57,420 bases of DNA from Chitinophaga pinensis (GCA_943326015.2 CALPRQ020000025.1:1-57420); one strand, 5' to 3'. Counted from the first letter of the stretch, positions 17,960 through 27,252 are shown. The notes: generated by a model not told the origin, from the letters alone. Numbers and translations are program-made.

Positions 17960-18952
17960 TTGGCGAAAAAGAACTTCCTCGACTTCGAGCAACCGATTGC
18001 CGAACTCGAATCCAAAATCGAAGAACTGCGTTATGTCCAGACCGAATCCGCGGTCGACATCTCGGAAGAGATCGAGCAGCTCAGCAAGAAGAGCCTGCAG
18101 CTGACCAAGGACATCTACAGCGAGCTGACGCCCTGGCAGATCACCAAGATCGCGCGCCACAGCGACCGGCCCTACACGCTGGACTATGTGAACGGGATCT
18201 TCACCCACTTCGTCGAGCTGCATGGCGACCGCCACTTCGCGGATGATCTGGCGATCGTCGGCGGCCTGGCGCGCTTCAACGGCCAGCCCTGCATGGTCAT
18301 CGGCCACCAGAAGGGCCGCGACACCAAGGAGCGCGCCTTGCGCAACTTCGGCATGACCAAGCCCGAGGGCTACCGCAAGGCCCTGCGCCTGATGAAGCTG
18401 GCCGAGAAGTTCAAGCTGCCGGTGTTCACCTTCGTCGACACGCCGGGCGCCTATCCGGGCATCGACGCCGAGGAGCGCGGCCAGTCGGAGGCGATCGGCC
18501 GCAACATCTTCGAGATGGCGCAGCTCGAAGTCCCGATCATCTCGACCATCATCGGCGAGGGCGGCTCCGGTGGCGCGCTGGCGATCTCGGTTGCCGATCA
18601 GGTGCTGATGCTGCAGTACTCGGTCTATTCGGTCATCAGCCCGGAAGGCTGCGCCTCCATCCTCTGGAAGACCAGCGAGCGCGCCAGTGACGCGGCCGAA
18701 GCGCTCGGCATCACCGCGCACCGCCTGAAGGCGCTGGGCCTGGTCGACAAGATCGTCAACGAGCCGGTCGGTGGCGCCCACCGCGACCCGCAGGCCATGG
18801 CCGCCAGCCTCAAGCGCGCGCTGGCCGACGCCTGGCGTCAGCTGGCCGACCTCAAGACCGACGAGCTGGTCGATCGCCGCTACGCGCGTCTCAACAGCTA
18901 CGGCCGCTTCACCGACACCAAGGTCGATGGCAAGGGCAGCCGCCGCGGCTGA
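17960..18952 (+). CDS. accA: Acetyl-CoA carboxylase carboxyltransferase subunit alpha
   Basis: With AccD, AccA forms the carboxyltransferase that makes malonyl-CoA, the first committed step of fatty-acid synthesis. The 330-aa protein opens with [19 protein letters not shown], typical of AccA. It carries [10 protein letters not shown] and [11 protein letters not shown], the crotonase-fold active-site region. The start is a TTG at 17960, chosen because AAAGGAG lies 7 bases upstream and because family similarity starts exactly there. A GTG- or ATG-started longer form would run into the glycosylase gene. Its end overlaps tilS. Confidence 0.95.
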   Translation: MAKKNFLDFEQPIAELESKIEELRYVQTESAVDISEEIEQLSKKSLQLTKDIYSELTPWQITKIARHSDRPYTLDYVNGIFTHFVELHGDRHFADDLAIVGGLARFNGQPCMVIGHQKGRDTKERALRNFGMTKPEGYRKALRLMKLAEKFKLPVFTFVDTPGAYPGIDAEERGQSEAIGRNIFEMAQLEVPIISTIIGEGGSGGALAISVADQVLMLQYSVYSVISPEGCASILWKTSERASDAAEALGITAHRLKALGLVDKIVNEPVGGAHRDPQAMAASLKRALADAWRQLADLKTDELVDRRYARLNSYGRFTDTKVDGKGSRRG

Positions 18953-19922
18953 CAATCCCTGCCTCGGTGCCTTGAGCGCCTGGGCGGCGCGCCACCCGCT
19001 GCCTGCCGCGATGGCGGCAGTTGCCCACCCCTGGACCGTCGCCTACAGCGGCGGCGCCGACTCGACCGCGCTGCTGCTGGCCGCGCAGACGCTGTGGCCC
19101 GGCCGGGTGCAGGCGCTGCATGTGCACCATGGCCTGCAGGCCGCCGGCGACGAGTTCGAGTGCCACGCGCGCCGAGCCTGCAACGCGCTCGGCGTGCCGC
19201 TGCAGGTGATCCGGGTCGATGCGCGCCATGCCCCCGGCCAGAGCCCCGAGGATGCCGCGCGCCAGGCCCGCTACCGCGCACTCGCCGCTGCGGCCCTGGA
19301 AACGGGCGCCGCCTGCGTGCTGCTGGGCCAGCATGCGCAGGACCAGGCCGAAACCCTGCTGTTGGCGCTCAGTCGCGGCGCCGGCCTGCCCGGACTGGCC
19401 GGCATGGCGCCATCCTTCGAGCGCCACGGCGCCCGCTTTGGCCGCCCGCTGCTGGCCGTCGATGGCCAAGCCTTGCGCGACTGGCTGGACGGGCAGGGTA
19501 TCGCCTATGTGGTCGATCCGACCAATAGCGATGAGCACTACACCCGCAACCGCATCCGTGCGCGCCTGCTGCCGGCCTTCGCATCGGCTTTTCCCGCCTA
19601 TGCACAGACGCTGGCGCGCAGCGCGCGCCACGCCGCGCAGGCCCAGTCGCTGCTCGACGAGCTGGCCGCCGAGGACCTGCTGATCGTGGGCGACCCGCCT
19701 GTCATCAAGTTGCTGCAGCGCCTGGGCCGCGCCCGCCAGGCCAATGTGCTGCGCCACTGGCTGCGCGCCGGCTGGCAGGCCATGCCGAGCGAGGCCCAGC
19801 TGGACCAGGCGCTGGACCAGATCGCGGCCTGCACCACGCGCGGACACCGCATCCGGCTCAAGCTCGCGAGCGGCCATCTGCTGCGCGAAGGTGCCGGGCT
19901 GCGTTACCAGCCCTCGATATAA
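18927..19922 (+). CDS. tilS: tRNA(Ile)-lysidine synthetase
   Basis: TilS converts the wobble C of tRNA-Ile(CAU) to lysidine, which lets it read AUA. The 331-aa protein has the PP-loop [12 protein letters not shown] (S41-S46), HVHHGLQ and [27 protein letters not shown], all typical. It is shorter than E. coli TilS (~430 aa) and seems to lack the full C-terminal domain, as in many betaproteobacteria. The start is uncertain; 18927 overlaps accA by 26 bases, and later in-frame starts exist near residue 29. Its stop codon lies within a TATAAT box that may serve lysC. Confidence 0.9.
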   Translation: MARAAAAADNPCLGALSAWAARHPLPAAMAAVAHPWTVAYSGGADSTALLLAAQTLWPGRVQALHVHHGLQAAGDEFECHARRACNALGVPLQVIRVDARHAPGQSPEDAARQARYRALAAAALETGAACVLLGQHAQDQAETLLLALSRGAGLPGLAGMAPSFERHGARFGRPLLAVDGQALRDWLDGQGIAYVVDPTNSDEHYTRNRIRARLLPAFASAFPAYAQTLARSARHAAQAQSLLDELAAEDLLIVGDPPVIKLLQRLGRARQANVLRHWLRAGWQAMPSEAQLDQALDQIAACTTRGHRIRLKLASGHLLREGAGLRYQPSI

Positions 19923-19923
19923 T
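19918..19923 (+). promoter_or_regulatory. Candidate -10 box for lysC
   Basis: This is a perfect TATAAT overlapping the tilS stop codon, 72 bases before the lysC ATG. No good -35 is visible at the proper distance. The leader it would create contains the hairpin at 19931-19959. Confidence 0.5.
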
Positions 19924-19930
19924 TGAAATG

Positions 19931-19959
19931 TTTTGCGTCCGGCAGCCGGCGTCGCAAAA
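19931..19959 (+). promoter_or_regulatory. Hairpin in the lysC leader
   Basis: TTTTGCG (19931-19937) pairs with CGCAAAA (19953-19959), with an inner CCGG/CCGG stem around CAG. It lies in the predicted lysC 5' leader, ends 36 bases before the ATG and is not followed by a T-run. It does not resemble the lysine riboswitch. Confidence 0.5.
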
Positions 19960-19995
19960 GTTTCATATTCCGGCCTTACCTACACCGTTTTCACG

Positions 19996-21279
19996 ATGGC
20001 ACTGATCGTTCACAAATACGGCGGCACCAGCATGGGCTCGACCGAGCGCATCCGCAACGTCGCCAAGCGTGTCGCCAAGTGGCACCGCGCCGGCCACCAG
20101 ATGGTGGTCGTGCCCAGCGCCATGAGCGGCGAAACCAACCGCCTGCTGGGCCTGGCCAAGGAACTCGCGCCGGCCAAGCCGGGCGTTGCCTATGGTCGCG
20201 AGCTCGACCAGCTCGGTGCCACCGGCGAGCAGGCCTCGTCCGCGTTGCTGGCGATCGCGCTGCAGGCCGAAGGCCTCGAAGCGGTCAGCTTCTCGGGCTG
20301 GCAGGTGCCGATCAAGACCGACAGCAGCTACACCAAGGCGCGTATCGAGTCGATCGAGGACGCCCGCGTCAAGGCCGAGCTCGATGTCGGCAAGGTCGTG
20401 ATCATCACCGGCTTCCAGGGCATCGACCCGCTGGGCAACATCACCACGCTGGGCCGTGGCGGCTCCGACACCTCGGCCGTGGCCGTGGCGGCCGCGATCA
20501 AGGCCGACGAGTGCCTGATCTACACCGACGTCGACGGCGTCTACACCACCGACCCGCGCGTGGTGCCCGAGGCCCGCCGCATGGAGCGCGTCAGCTTCGA
20601 GGAAATGCTGGAGATGGCCAGCATGGGCTCCAAGGTGCTGCAGATCCGCTCGGTGGAATTTGCCGGCAAATACCGTGTCCCGATGCGCGTGCTTTCGAGC
20701 TTCACGCCCTGGGACATCGACCTGAACGAAGAAGCCCGCTCGGGCACCCTGATCACTTTCGAGGAAGACGACACCATGGAACAAGCCGTTGTTTCCGGCA
20801 TTGCATTCAACCGCGACGAGGCCAAGGTCTCGGTCCTGGGCGTGCCTGACACCCCCGGCATCGCCTACCAGATCGTGGGCGCGGTGGCCGACGCCAACAT
20901 CGAGGTCGACGTCATCATCCAGAATGTGAGCAAGGACGGCAAGACCGACTTCAGCTTCACCGTGCACCGCAACGACCTGGCCAAGACGCTGGAACTGCTC
21001 AAGGACCAGGTCGCGCCGCAGCTCGGTGCCGCCGAGGTGGTGGGTGATGCCAAGATCTGCAAGGTCAGCATCGTCGGCATCGGCATGCGCAGCCATGTCG
21101 GCGTCGCCAGCCGCATGTTCCGCTGCCTGAGCGCCGAGAACATCAACATCCAGATGATTTCCACCTCCGAGATCAAGACCTCGGTCGTGATCGACGAGAA
21201 GTACATGGAGCTGGCCGTGCGCGCGCTGCACCGTGAATTCGAGCTCGACCAGCCGCAAGATTCTCTGGCCAAGGTCTGA
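19996..21279 (+). CDS. lysC: Aspartate kinase
   Basis: LysC phosphorylates aspartate, the first step to lysine, threonine and methionine. The 427-aa protein begins with HKYGGTSMG (6-14) in the kinase domain. It has GRGGSDTSAVA and TDVDGVYTTDPR, and ends in tandem ACT domains (about 275-427) with VSIVGIGMRSHVGVASRMF, which bind feedback effectors. The start MALIVHKYGG matches the family. It is monofunctional, with no homoserine dehydrogenase domain. A tRNA-Ser gene follows 35 bases downstream. Confidence 0.96.
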   Translation: MALIVHKYGGTSMGSTERIRNVAKRVAKWHRAGHQMVVVPSAMSGETNRLLGLAKELAPAKPGVAYGRELDQLGATGEQASSALLAIALQAEGLEAVSFSGWQVPIKTDSSYTKARIESIEDARVKAELDVGKVVIITGFQGIDPLGNITTLGRGGSDTSAVAVAAAIKADECLIYTDVDGVYTTDPRVVPEARRMERVSFEEMLEMASMGSKVLQIRSVEFAGKYRVPMRVLSSFTPWDIDLNEEARSGTLITFEEDDTMEQAVVSGIAFNRDEAKVSVLGVPDTPGIAYQIVGAVADANIEVDVIIQNVSKDGKTDFSFTVHRNDLAKTLELLKDQVAPQLGAAEVVGDAKICKVSIVGIGMRSHVGVASRMFRCLSAENINIQMISTSEIKTSVVIDEKYMELAVRALHREFELDQPQDSLAKV

Positions 21280-21314
21280 AAACCCGTTTTTTTTGAGGCA
21301 TAATAAGTGCTTCC

Positions 21315-21407
21315 GGAGCGGTGACCGAGTGGCCGAAGGTGCTCCCCTGCTAAGGGAGTATGGGGTGTAGAGCCTCATCGAGGGTTCGAATCCCTCCCGC
21401 TCCGCCA
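21315..21407 (+). tRNA. tRNA-Ser (GCT)
   Basis: This 93-base class II tRNA has acceptor GGAGCGG paired with CCGCTCC, and an anticodon stem CTCCC/GGGAG with loop CTGCTAA (anticodon GCT, codons AGC/AGU). It has a long variable arm, T-loop GGTTCGAATCC, discriminator G and encoded CCA. A CATAAT -10-like box at 21299-21304 could drive it. Confidence 0.96.
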
Positions 21408-21412
21408 AGATC

Positions 21413-21445
21413 AAGCCCAAGCAGCGCAAGTTGCTTGGGCTTTTT
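21413..21445 (+). terminator. Rho-independent terminator after tRNA-Ser (GCT)
   Basis: AAGCCCAAGCA (21413-21423) pairs with TGCTTGGGCTT (21432-21442) and runs into TTTTT. It starts six bases past the tRNA. Confidence 0.88.
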
Positions 21446-21514
21446 CGTGTCTGTTCGCGACCCGGGTCCGGCGCAGGGGTGAATGCCTCAGAAGAATGCG
21501 GGCAGAATGTTTGC

Positions 21515-22792
21515 ATGGGCATCAATGTTCCGAGCTTGCTGATAGCGATCATCGTGATGAGTGTGACCCTGGTGCTTCCGGTCGCGCTGGTGCCCTTGCG
21601 CCGGCATCCCGAATTGCGCACCTGGGCCTGGGCGCTCGGCATCAATGCACTGGCCTATGTGCTGTTCGCCTTGCGCGGCCAGATCAGCGACCTGTTGTCG
21701 GTCGTGCTCGCCAATGTCGCGGTGGCACAAACGCTGGTGCTGTTTTACCAGGGCATCTGCCGCTTCCAGAAACGCGAGCCCTCGCGCTGGCTCACCGTCG
21801 CGCCGGTGCTGGTGATCGGCGCGGGCTTTCCCTTTCTGCTCGACGACCTGCCGGCGCGCGTCATGCTGGGCTGCTCGGTCTATGCCGTGCAATCGCTGGC
21901 CTGTGTCGTCATCCTGGTCCGGCGTCGGGAGCAGACCACCGGGCGGGGCCAGTACCTCCTGATGGCCGGCTTCACCTTGGTGACGCTGACCTCGCTGGTC
22001 CGCATCGCGGCTGCCGCGAGCGGGCAGATGGAGCTGCTGTCGATCCTGCGGACCAATCCCGTGCAGGTCGCGACCTTTCTGGTCCTCATCGTCGCGCTGA
22101 TCTTGTTCGGCACCGGCCTGGCGCTGATGGTCCATGAGCGCAGCGAGTCGCGGCTCGCGCACCAGCGCGGACTGCTCGAACAGCAGAACCTGTTGCTGCA
22201 GCAGTATTCCGCCAGGCTCGAGGCGGCCAACCGCAGCCTGACCGAGCTGTCGATCACCGACGGCTTGACCGGCCTGGGCAACCGCAGGCATTTCGACCAG
22301 GTGCTGCGCACCGAATGGGAGCGTGCCCGGCGCAGCGGCAAGCCGCTCGCGCTGCTGCTGATCGACATCGATTGCTTCAAGGGCTACAACGACTGCTACG
22401 GCCATCAGGCCGGCGATGATTGCCTGGCGAAGGTCGCGGTCGCGTTGCGCGCCCAGCTCAGGCGCGCGGGCGACCTCGCGGCCCGCTATGGTGGCGAGGA
22501 GTTCGTCGTCGTGGCGGTTGATGCCGATCTCGAACAGGCCCGTCAGCTCGGGCAGGTGATCTGCCATGCCGTCGCAGCGCAGGCGCTGCCCCATGTCCGC
22601 TCGCCCTACGGCCGGGTCACGGTCAGCATCGGCGTCGCCGTCCTTGTTCCGTCCGCTGACGCGGAAGGCGGGCCTGCCGCGCTGATCCGGCGTGCCGATG
22701 TCGCGCTCTACCGCGCCAAGGCGGGCGGGCGCAACGCGGTCGAGGTCCAGGTCGATCTGCTGCCTGCCAGCCCGGTCAATTCCCCGTCTTGA
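21515..22792 (+). CDS. Membrane-bound diguanylate cyclase (GGDEF domain)
   Basis: This enzyme makes cyclic di-GMP, which controls motility and attachment. The 425-aa protein has about six or seven hydrophobic segments in residues 1-200 (start MGINVPSLLIAIIV) and a short coiled region (210-245). A GGDEF domain follows with the active-site motif GGEEF (326-330) and the inhibitory-site RxxD as RAGD nine residues before it. It therefore looks catalytically active and product-inhibited. The N-terminal sensor type is unknown. The ATG at 21515 has a CAGAAT box exactly six bases upstream and no Shine-Dalgarno sequence. Its end overlaps the opposing gene by 17 bases. Confidence 0.88.
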   Translation: MGINVPSLLIAIIVMSVTLVLPVALVPLRRHPELRTWAWALGINALAYVLFALRGQISDLLSVVLANVAVAQTLVLFYQGICRFQKREPSRWLTVAPVLVIGAGFPFLLDDLPARVMLGCSVYAVQSLACVVILVRRREQTTGRGQYLLMAGFTLVTLTSLVRIAAAASGQMELLSILRTNPVQVATFLVLIVALILFGTGLALMVHERSESRLAHQRGLLEQQNLLLQQYSARLEAANRSLTELSITDGLTGLGNRRHFDQVLRTEWERARRSGKPLALLLIDIDCFKGYNDCYGHQAGDDCLAKVAVALRAQLRRAGDLAARYGGEEFVVVAVDADLEQARQLGQVICHAVAAQALPHVRSPYGRVTVSIGVAVLVPSADAEGGPAALIRRADVALYRAKAGGRNAVEVQVDLLPASPVNSPS

Positions 22793-24950
22793 TCCAGCCG
22801 CTCAGCTGCTGCACCTGCTGAGCCATGCCCTTGTCGTCGCCCTGCGCGAGGTAGAGCAGCAGGCCGCTCAAGGCGACACCGAGCAGCAGGTAGGGCTTCC
22901 AGTGCGTCTTCTTTTCGCCGTAGGGATCGGTCAGCGCGCGTTCCGCCCCTTCGGGCAAGCGGGCGGTCTGGGTCAGCGCCGTGCCGAACGGGATGTTGAT
23001 GCGGGCCCGGGTGTTGACGGCCCAGCCGTTGGCGTCGAGGATGGGGCCGAGGTTGCGGTTGCGCAACTTGAAATAGGCGATCGCCATCGACGGTCCCGAA
23101 ATCGTCAGCGCCAGCCCGGCCAGCGCCACGGGCATCTGCCAGGCCTTGAGGCTCAGGAAGCCGGTGACGACCGAAGCCAGCGCGGTGCCGATGGCGCCGA
23201 CGGCCAGGCCCATGGCGGCGAAGATGCCCGCGAACCGGGCCGCGTCGAACGGAGTGGCCGGGCTGGTCGAGGCCGGGGTCGCGAGCTTGTCGCCTGTCTG
23301 CTTGACGGCCCGGTGCGTCAGGTCGTCCGCCGCACCGGCCTTGGCGCTGGCCAGCTTGTGTGCCTGCTCGGCCGCCAGCCGCACCACCTTCTTGTAGGGC
23401 GCCCAGAAGGCCTGCCGGATGCTGATCGGGTGCTCGACGATCTTGCGGATCGTCGCATCCCAGTCGCGGCCCTGGCAGTCGTAGAACACCCCGTTGCGGC
23501 CAACCATCAGCTGGTCGGCATCCCCGGCCGTGAAGGCGGCGGCAATCGTCATCTTCTCGCCCTGGCGGCTGCATTCGCAATACGCCAGATAGACGCCCGA
23601 CAGCGTGGCCAGGGCCGCGTGCCGGTTCGGGTCCAGCACCTTGATGCAGAGCTCGCAGCTGCGACCGTCGAGGTAGAGCGTGCCCGCCTGGAAGCTGGCC
23701 CGGCCGCGGCGGGTATAGAAATCGGTGAAGGCCACGAAGTTGTTGGCCAGTTGCGCGAGGTCGCGCACATAGCGGACCAGGCGCTCGACGTCGCCGATCC
23801 AGTCGAGTTCCCGGGCCGCGCTGGCATCCTGCACGACGAGTTCGGTCAGCTGCCAGCACTGGTCGCTGTCCACCAGGGCTTCGAGCTCGGCCGCATCCAG
23901 GGCCGCGAGCGCGGTGACGGGTTGCGCGGACTGCCATTGTTCGTAGGCGCTGAAGCGGGCCTGCAGTTCGAGCCAGCCGGCCTCGTCGAGTTCCGTGCGC
24001 GGACCCAGCAGGGGCGAGATCACCTGCTGGCGCAGCGCCGCGATGGCGGCGGTCCAGGCCGGATTGAGCCCTTCGAGCAGCGGCAGCGCGGCGCCGTGCC
24101 GCACATAGGCCAGTGGCAATGCCGCCATCTCCAGGCCGCCCGAGCCCGCCAGCAACTGGTTGCCGATCGAGCGCAGCGCTTCCTCGCTGCCGTTGAGCAG
24201 GGAGGCCGCGCGCGGATCGAAGCTGGCGAGGCGGCAACGCATGAAGAAGTCGTCCACCTTGTCGCGCACCTGGCTTAGCGCGGCATGGGCGTCGGCGCTG
24301 GCCGGCCCCAGGGGCAGCAGCTCGGGCTGTTCCCGGGCTTGCCGGCGCCAGGCGACGAGGGCCTGCCCCTCGTCGAAGAAGCGGTCTATGGTGGGCTGAT
24401 CGATCCCGGTTTCGCCGCTGCGGTCCGTTCGTCCACCCAGCAACCCGACCATGGTGGTCAGGGTGTCGGCCAGCGCCTGATCCAGTCCGGCCGCGGTGAT
24501 CACGCCGTCGCCATTGAAGCGCAGGCTGGCCAGGATGGCGGCATGGTCGGCGCAGTCCGCGACGCTGAGGCTGCCGGCCTCGGGCCGGCCCAGGTCGGCC
24601 AGCAGCCGCCTGGCCGCCGCCAGCAGCCGCTGGCCTGCCTCGTGGCTGGCGTCGATGTCGTCCAGTGACAAGGCGCCGCCGGCGATCAGGCTGTCGGCCG
24701 ACTTCAGCCTGGCCGCGGCCCAGTCGATCGCGGCGATCAGTTCGGGCGACCGCACATGGCCGTCTGCATCGCTGTCGACCAGCGCCAGCGTGCGCGAATC
24801 GATTTCCAGACCCTGGGTCGGACAGGACAGCGCCACCCACAGTTTCTGGTCGAGCTGGTTCAGGTTGAGCAGATCGGCGCCGCTGTCCAGCCTGACCTGA
24901 TCGAAGCCTCCGGCACGGAAAAATCGCCAGCAATGCGTTTTATGGCTCAT
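22776..24950 (-). CDS. Unrecognised membrane protein with EF-hand loop
   Basis: I do not recognise a named family for this 724-aa protein. A canonical calcium-binding EF-hand loop, DSDADGHVRSPE (59-70), is followed by a degenerate second one around NGDGVIT (146-152). A long soluble middle contains DLAQLANNFVAFTDFYTRRGRASF and cysteine pairs (SCELCIK, YCECS) near 440-490. Two or three hydrophobic segments lie at about 560-620 and one more near 690-710. The C-terminus ends shortly after the last one. It could be a calcium-responsive inner-membrane protein. It is divergent from the helicase gene and convergent with the GGDEF gene. Confidence 0.78.
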   Translation of the reverse strand: MSHKTHCWRFFRAGGFDQVRLDSGADLLNLNQLDQKLWVALSCPTQGLEIDSRTLALVDSDADGHVRSPELIAAIDWAAARLKSADSLIAGGALSLDDIDASHEAGQRLLAAARRLLADLGRPEAGSLSVADCADHAAILASLRFNGDGVITAAGLDQALADTLTTMVGLLGGRTDRSGETGIDQPTIDRFFDEGQALVAWRRQAREQPELLPLGPASADAHAALSQVRDKVDDFFMRCRLASFDPRAASLLNGSEEALRSIGNQLLAGSGGLEMAALPLAYVRHGAALPLLEGLNPAWTAAIAALRQQVISPLLGPRTELDEAGWLELQARFSAYEQWQSAQPVTALAALDAAELEALVDSDQCWQLTELVVQDASAARELDWIGDVERLVRYVRDLAQLANNFVAFTDFYTRRGRASFQAGTLYLDGRSCELCIKVLDPNRHAALATLSGVYLAYCECSRQGEKMTIAAAFTAGDADQLMVGRNGVFYDCQGRDWDATIRKIVEHPISIRQAFWAPYKKVVRLAAEQAHKLASAKAGAADDLTHRAVKQTGDKLATPASTSPATPFDAARFAGIFAAMGLAVGAIGTALASVVTGFLSLKAWQMPVALAGLALTISGPSMAIAYFKLRNRNLGPILDANGWAVNTRARINIPFGTALTQTARLPEGAERALTDPYGEKKTHWKPYLLLGVALSGLLLYLAQGDDKGMAQQVQQLSGWIKTGN

Positions 24951-25058
24951 GAAATTGAAGAAACTGGATTGAATGGATGAATCCTGAAGATTCTAGGAGG
25001 CTGGTGCGGCGCTTCAACAATAATCCAGGGCTTTACCGAGCATTGACCGGAGGCATCG

Positions 25059-26984
25059 ATGAGTACCCCGATCGTGATGACCCGCGAGCAGAGCGAGATC
25101 TGTGCCTGCACCCACCCCCGCATCCTGCTCGAGGCCAACGCCGGTGCGGGCAAGACCACGACGGCGGCGCTGAAGATCGCCCGCCTGATCGAACAGGGCG
25201 CCAACCCGTCCCGCATCGTGGCGCTGTCCTACACCGAGCCTGGCGTCCAGGCCTATTTCGAGGCCTTCCATCGGCTGGGCTTCACCCCTGAGCTTGCCAG
25301 GGCGATCCGGGTCGGTACGCTGGAGGACTTCTGCGCGGCCCGCCTGAAATGGCTGGAAAACCTGACGGTCGAGCGACTGAGCCGGGCCGAGCAGGTGCGT
25401 CCCGAGGTGCTGGCCGCGATCGCCAGCGCGCGCGACTGGGCCTCGACCCGCTATGCAGGCGAGTTCGCGCTGGATGGCACGGGCGAATTCGCGGTCGAGG
25501 GCCTGCTTGACGAGTTCGCCCAGATCAAGGGCTCGATGCAGCTGCTGCGCCAGGACGAGGGGTTTCGCATCAGCCCGGATAGCACGGGCGAACTGGGGCG
25601 CGATTTCACCACCCTGGCCGTCTACCAGCACTACGAGTCGCAGCGCTGCCACTTCGTCGATGCGGCGGGCGAGCCGCGCGTGAAGTTCCGCTATGCGGGC
25701 GACGCCACCTACGACCTGGCGCGCCTCCTCGCTTCGGACGACCCGTCATTCGGCTGGGAGCGGCACCCGCTGCGGCTCAGGCTTGATGCGGTCATCCTCG
25801 ATGAGATGCACGACACCAACTGGGCCATGTTCACGGTGCTGCAGTCCTTGCTGGCCGTCAATGACGGGGTGAAATTCCTGGGCGTGGGCGACCGGGACCA
25901 GGTCATCCATGCCCGCGACGGTGCCGATGCCTGGTTCATGGGGCCGGGCTTCGCGGCTTTCATCGGCGAGCCCCAGCGCTTGCCGCTGACCGAGACCCGC
26001 CGCTTCGGCAGTGCGATCGCGCAGCCGCTGGCCCGCCTGGCGCACAAGCCCTATCCGAGTCAGGCTGCTGCCTCGTCCAGGGTGGAGGTGCGGCAGGCCA
26101 GTTCGGCCAGCGAGCTGATCGGCTGGATCAATGACGCGCTGACCCGGCGTCCAGGCTTGCGTCCGGATTCCCCGCGGTCGCAGCTGGCGGTCTTGCTGCG
26201 CCATCCCAGCGCCGCCACCGAGCTCGAGCATGGCCTGCGCCGCCAGGCGATCCGCTACCAGACGGTGGGATTCACCAGCTATCTGGAGCGGCCGGAAGTC
26301 CTGTTGCTGCGCCTGCTGCTCGCGCGGGCCGTCGGATTGCCGGATCAGTTCCGCTCCACCGTGCTGGGGCCGGCCAAGCGGGCGAGCTGGGAGTTCATCG
26401 GCGGTGTCATGCCACAGGCGGACGAGGCCCGGACCGCCGAGATCATCGAACGCGCGACCCAGGCCAACTTCGTCGAGTTCGTGCTGCCCGAGCTGCTCAG
26501 GCAGACCCCGCATCAGGCAGCCAGCCGTCGGGTGCAAGAGGCCATGCGGCTGGCGGCCTCCGACCGGATCGAGGATCTGCCGCGGGCCATTGCCGCGCTG
26601 GACATCCGCCAGCTGGCGCGCCGGGTCTTTGTGCAGGCCGAGGCCGCCGAGGATGCCGAGCGCTCGCTGCAGGGGCTGGTCCATGCCAGCCAAACCTACG
26701 CTTCCATCAGCGCGTTCCTGCGCAGCCTGCTGGCGCATGACTACGACGCCCATGCCGACAAATGGGCCGGCGAGCGCATCATCCTGTCGAGCATCGAGGC
26801 GGCCAAGGGGCTGGAGTTCGAGCATGTCATCATCCCCGAGCTGAACCGGAAGGACTTCGATGGCGAGATGCCCGATGAGCGCAACCTGTTCTACGTGGCG
26901 GCATCGCGCGCGAAATACCAGTTGACGCTGGTCCATCGTCCCGGGGAAGCGAGCCGCTACCTGCGGCATTTCGCGCCGAACTGA
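25059..26984 (+). CDS. UvrD/Rep-like superfamily 1 helicase
   Basis: This 641-aa protein has SF1A helicase motifs: Walker A ANAGAGKTTT (26-35), Walker B VILDEMHD (about 245-252) with a DEMH variant, GVGDRDQVIHA (motif III), TRRFGSA (motif IV region), SSIEAAKGLEFEHVIIPEL (motif V) and NLFYVAASRAKYQLTLVH (motif VI). It is close to the minimal size for this family and lacks an added nuclease domain. It is distinct from full-length UvrD, Rep and PcrA, so a specialised repair or accessory role is likely. A GGAGG ribosome binding site supports the start. It stands alone, divergent from the EF-hand gene. Confidence 0.87.
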   Translation: MSTPIVMTREQSEICACTHPRILLEANAGAGKTTTAALKIARLIEQGANPSRIVALSYTEPGVQAYFEAFHRLGFTPELARAIRVGTLEDFCAARLKWLENLTVERLSRAEQVRPEVLAAIASARDWASTRYAGEFALDGTGEFAVEGLLDEFAQIKGSMQLLRQDEGFRISPDSTGELGRDFTTLAVYQHYESQRCHFVDAAGEPRVKFRYAGDATYDLARLLASDDPSFGWERHPLRLRLDAVILDEMHDTNWAMFTVLQSLLAVNDGVKFLGVGDRDQVIHARDGADAWFMGPGFAAFIGEPQRLPLTETRRFGSAIAQPLARLAHKPYPSQAAASSRVEVRQASSASELIGWINDALTRRPGLRPDSPRSQLAVLLRHPSAATELEHGLRRQAIRYQTVGFTSYLERPEVLLLRLLLARAVGLPDQFRSTVLGPAKRASWEFIGGVMPQADEARTAEIIERATQANFVEFVLPELLRQTPHQAASRRVQEAMRLAASDRIEDLPRAIAALDIRQLARRVFVQAEAAEDAERSLQGLVHASQTYASISAFLRSLLAHDYDAHADKWAGERIILSSIEAAKGLEFEHVIIPELNRKDFDGEMPDERNLFYVAASRAKYQLTLVHRPGEASRYLRHFAPN

Positions 26985-26989
26985 GCCCC

Positions 26990-27246
26990 GGAAACAACGA
27001 ACCCGCCGGGTGGCGGGTTCGTTACTGCTTGACTAGCAGGAGGATATCCCCGTCAAGACGGGGCGGGGCCTTGCGGCATTCGGTTCAGTGATTGAGACTA
27101 CTCGCGAAGCGGACCTCCTTTACCAAAAACCTATCGGCCTAGCCACTTCCACTGGCGTGGGCGGCGCTGTCAGCAGAGGTCCCACCCTTGGGCTTTGTTC
27201 CTTTGCCGGAGCATCTGCTTGCGCTTCAACTCCAGACCTGACAGTG
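26990..27246 (-). ncRNA. Candidate small RNA, about 250 nt, unknown family
   Basis: The 350-base stretch between the helicase stop and the next ORF has no credible gene. On the minus strand it has a full promoter: TTGCGC at 27275-27280, a 16-base spacer and TATAGT at 27253-27258. The predicted start is near 27246 and a strong hairpin lies at 26996-27023. The predicted RNA has a long stem, CTGTCAG near its 5' end with CTGACAG about 70 bases on. That stem encloses smaller GGAG/CTCC and GGC/GCC hairpins with an AAAGGAACA loop. A CCCCGTCTTGACGGGG hairpin lies near the 3' part. It does not match 6S, SRP, RNase P, tmRNA or a riboswitch that I can recall. Confidence 0.45.
26996..27023. terminator. 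Bidirectional hairpin terminator after the helicase
   Basis: A perfect 12-bp inverted repeat, AACGAACCCGCC (26996-27007) with GGCGGGTTCGTT (27012-27023), has a 4-base loop. T-tracts are modest on both sides. It can end the helicase transcript on the plus strand and the candidate minus-strand RNA described at 26990-27258. Confidence 0.7.
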
Positions 27247-27252
27247 GTTTCC

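Noticed and set aside
19963-21645. 560-codon minus-strand frame opposite lysC and tRNA-Ser
   Set aside because: It runs through a tRNA gene and is antisense to a definite aspartate kinase.
22708-24933. A 741-codon open frame in another minus-strand frame inside the EF-hand gene
   Set aside because: It overlaps the EF-hand gene almost fully and its translation is rich in Arg, Gly and Pro without hydrophobic segments, as expected for a GC-rich shadow frame.
26990-27250. Match of the orphan RNA to 6S, SRP, RNase P, tmRNA, glycine, cobalamin or cyclic di-GMP riboswitch
   Set aside because: The invariant sequence blocks of these RNAs are absent; only generic hairpins were seen, so it is left unassigned.
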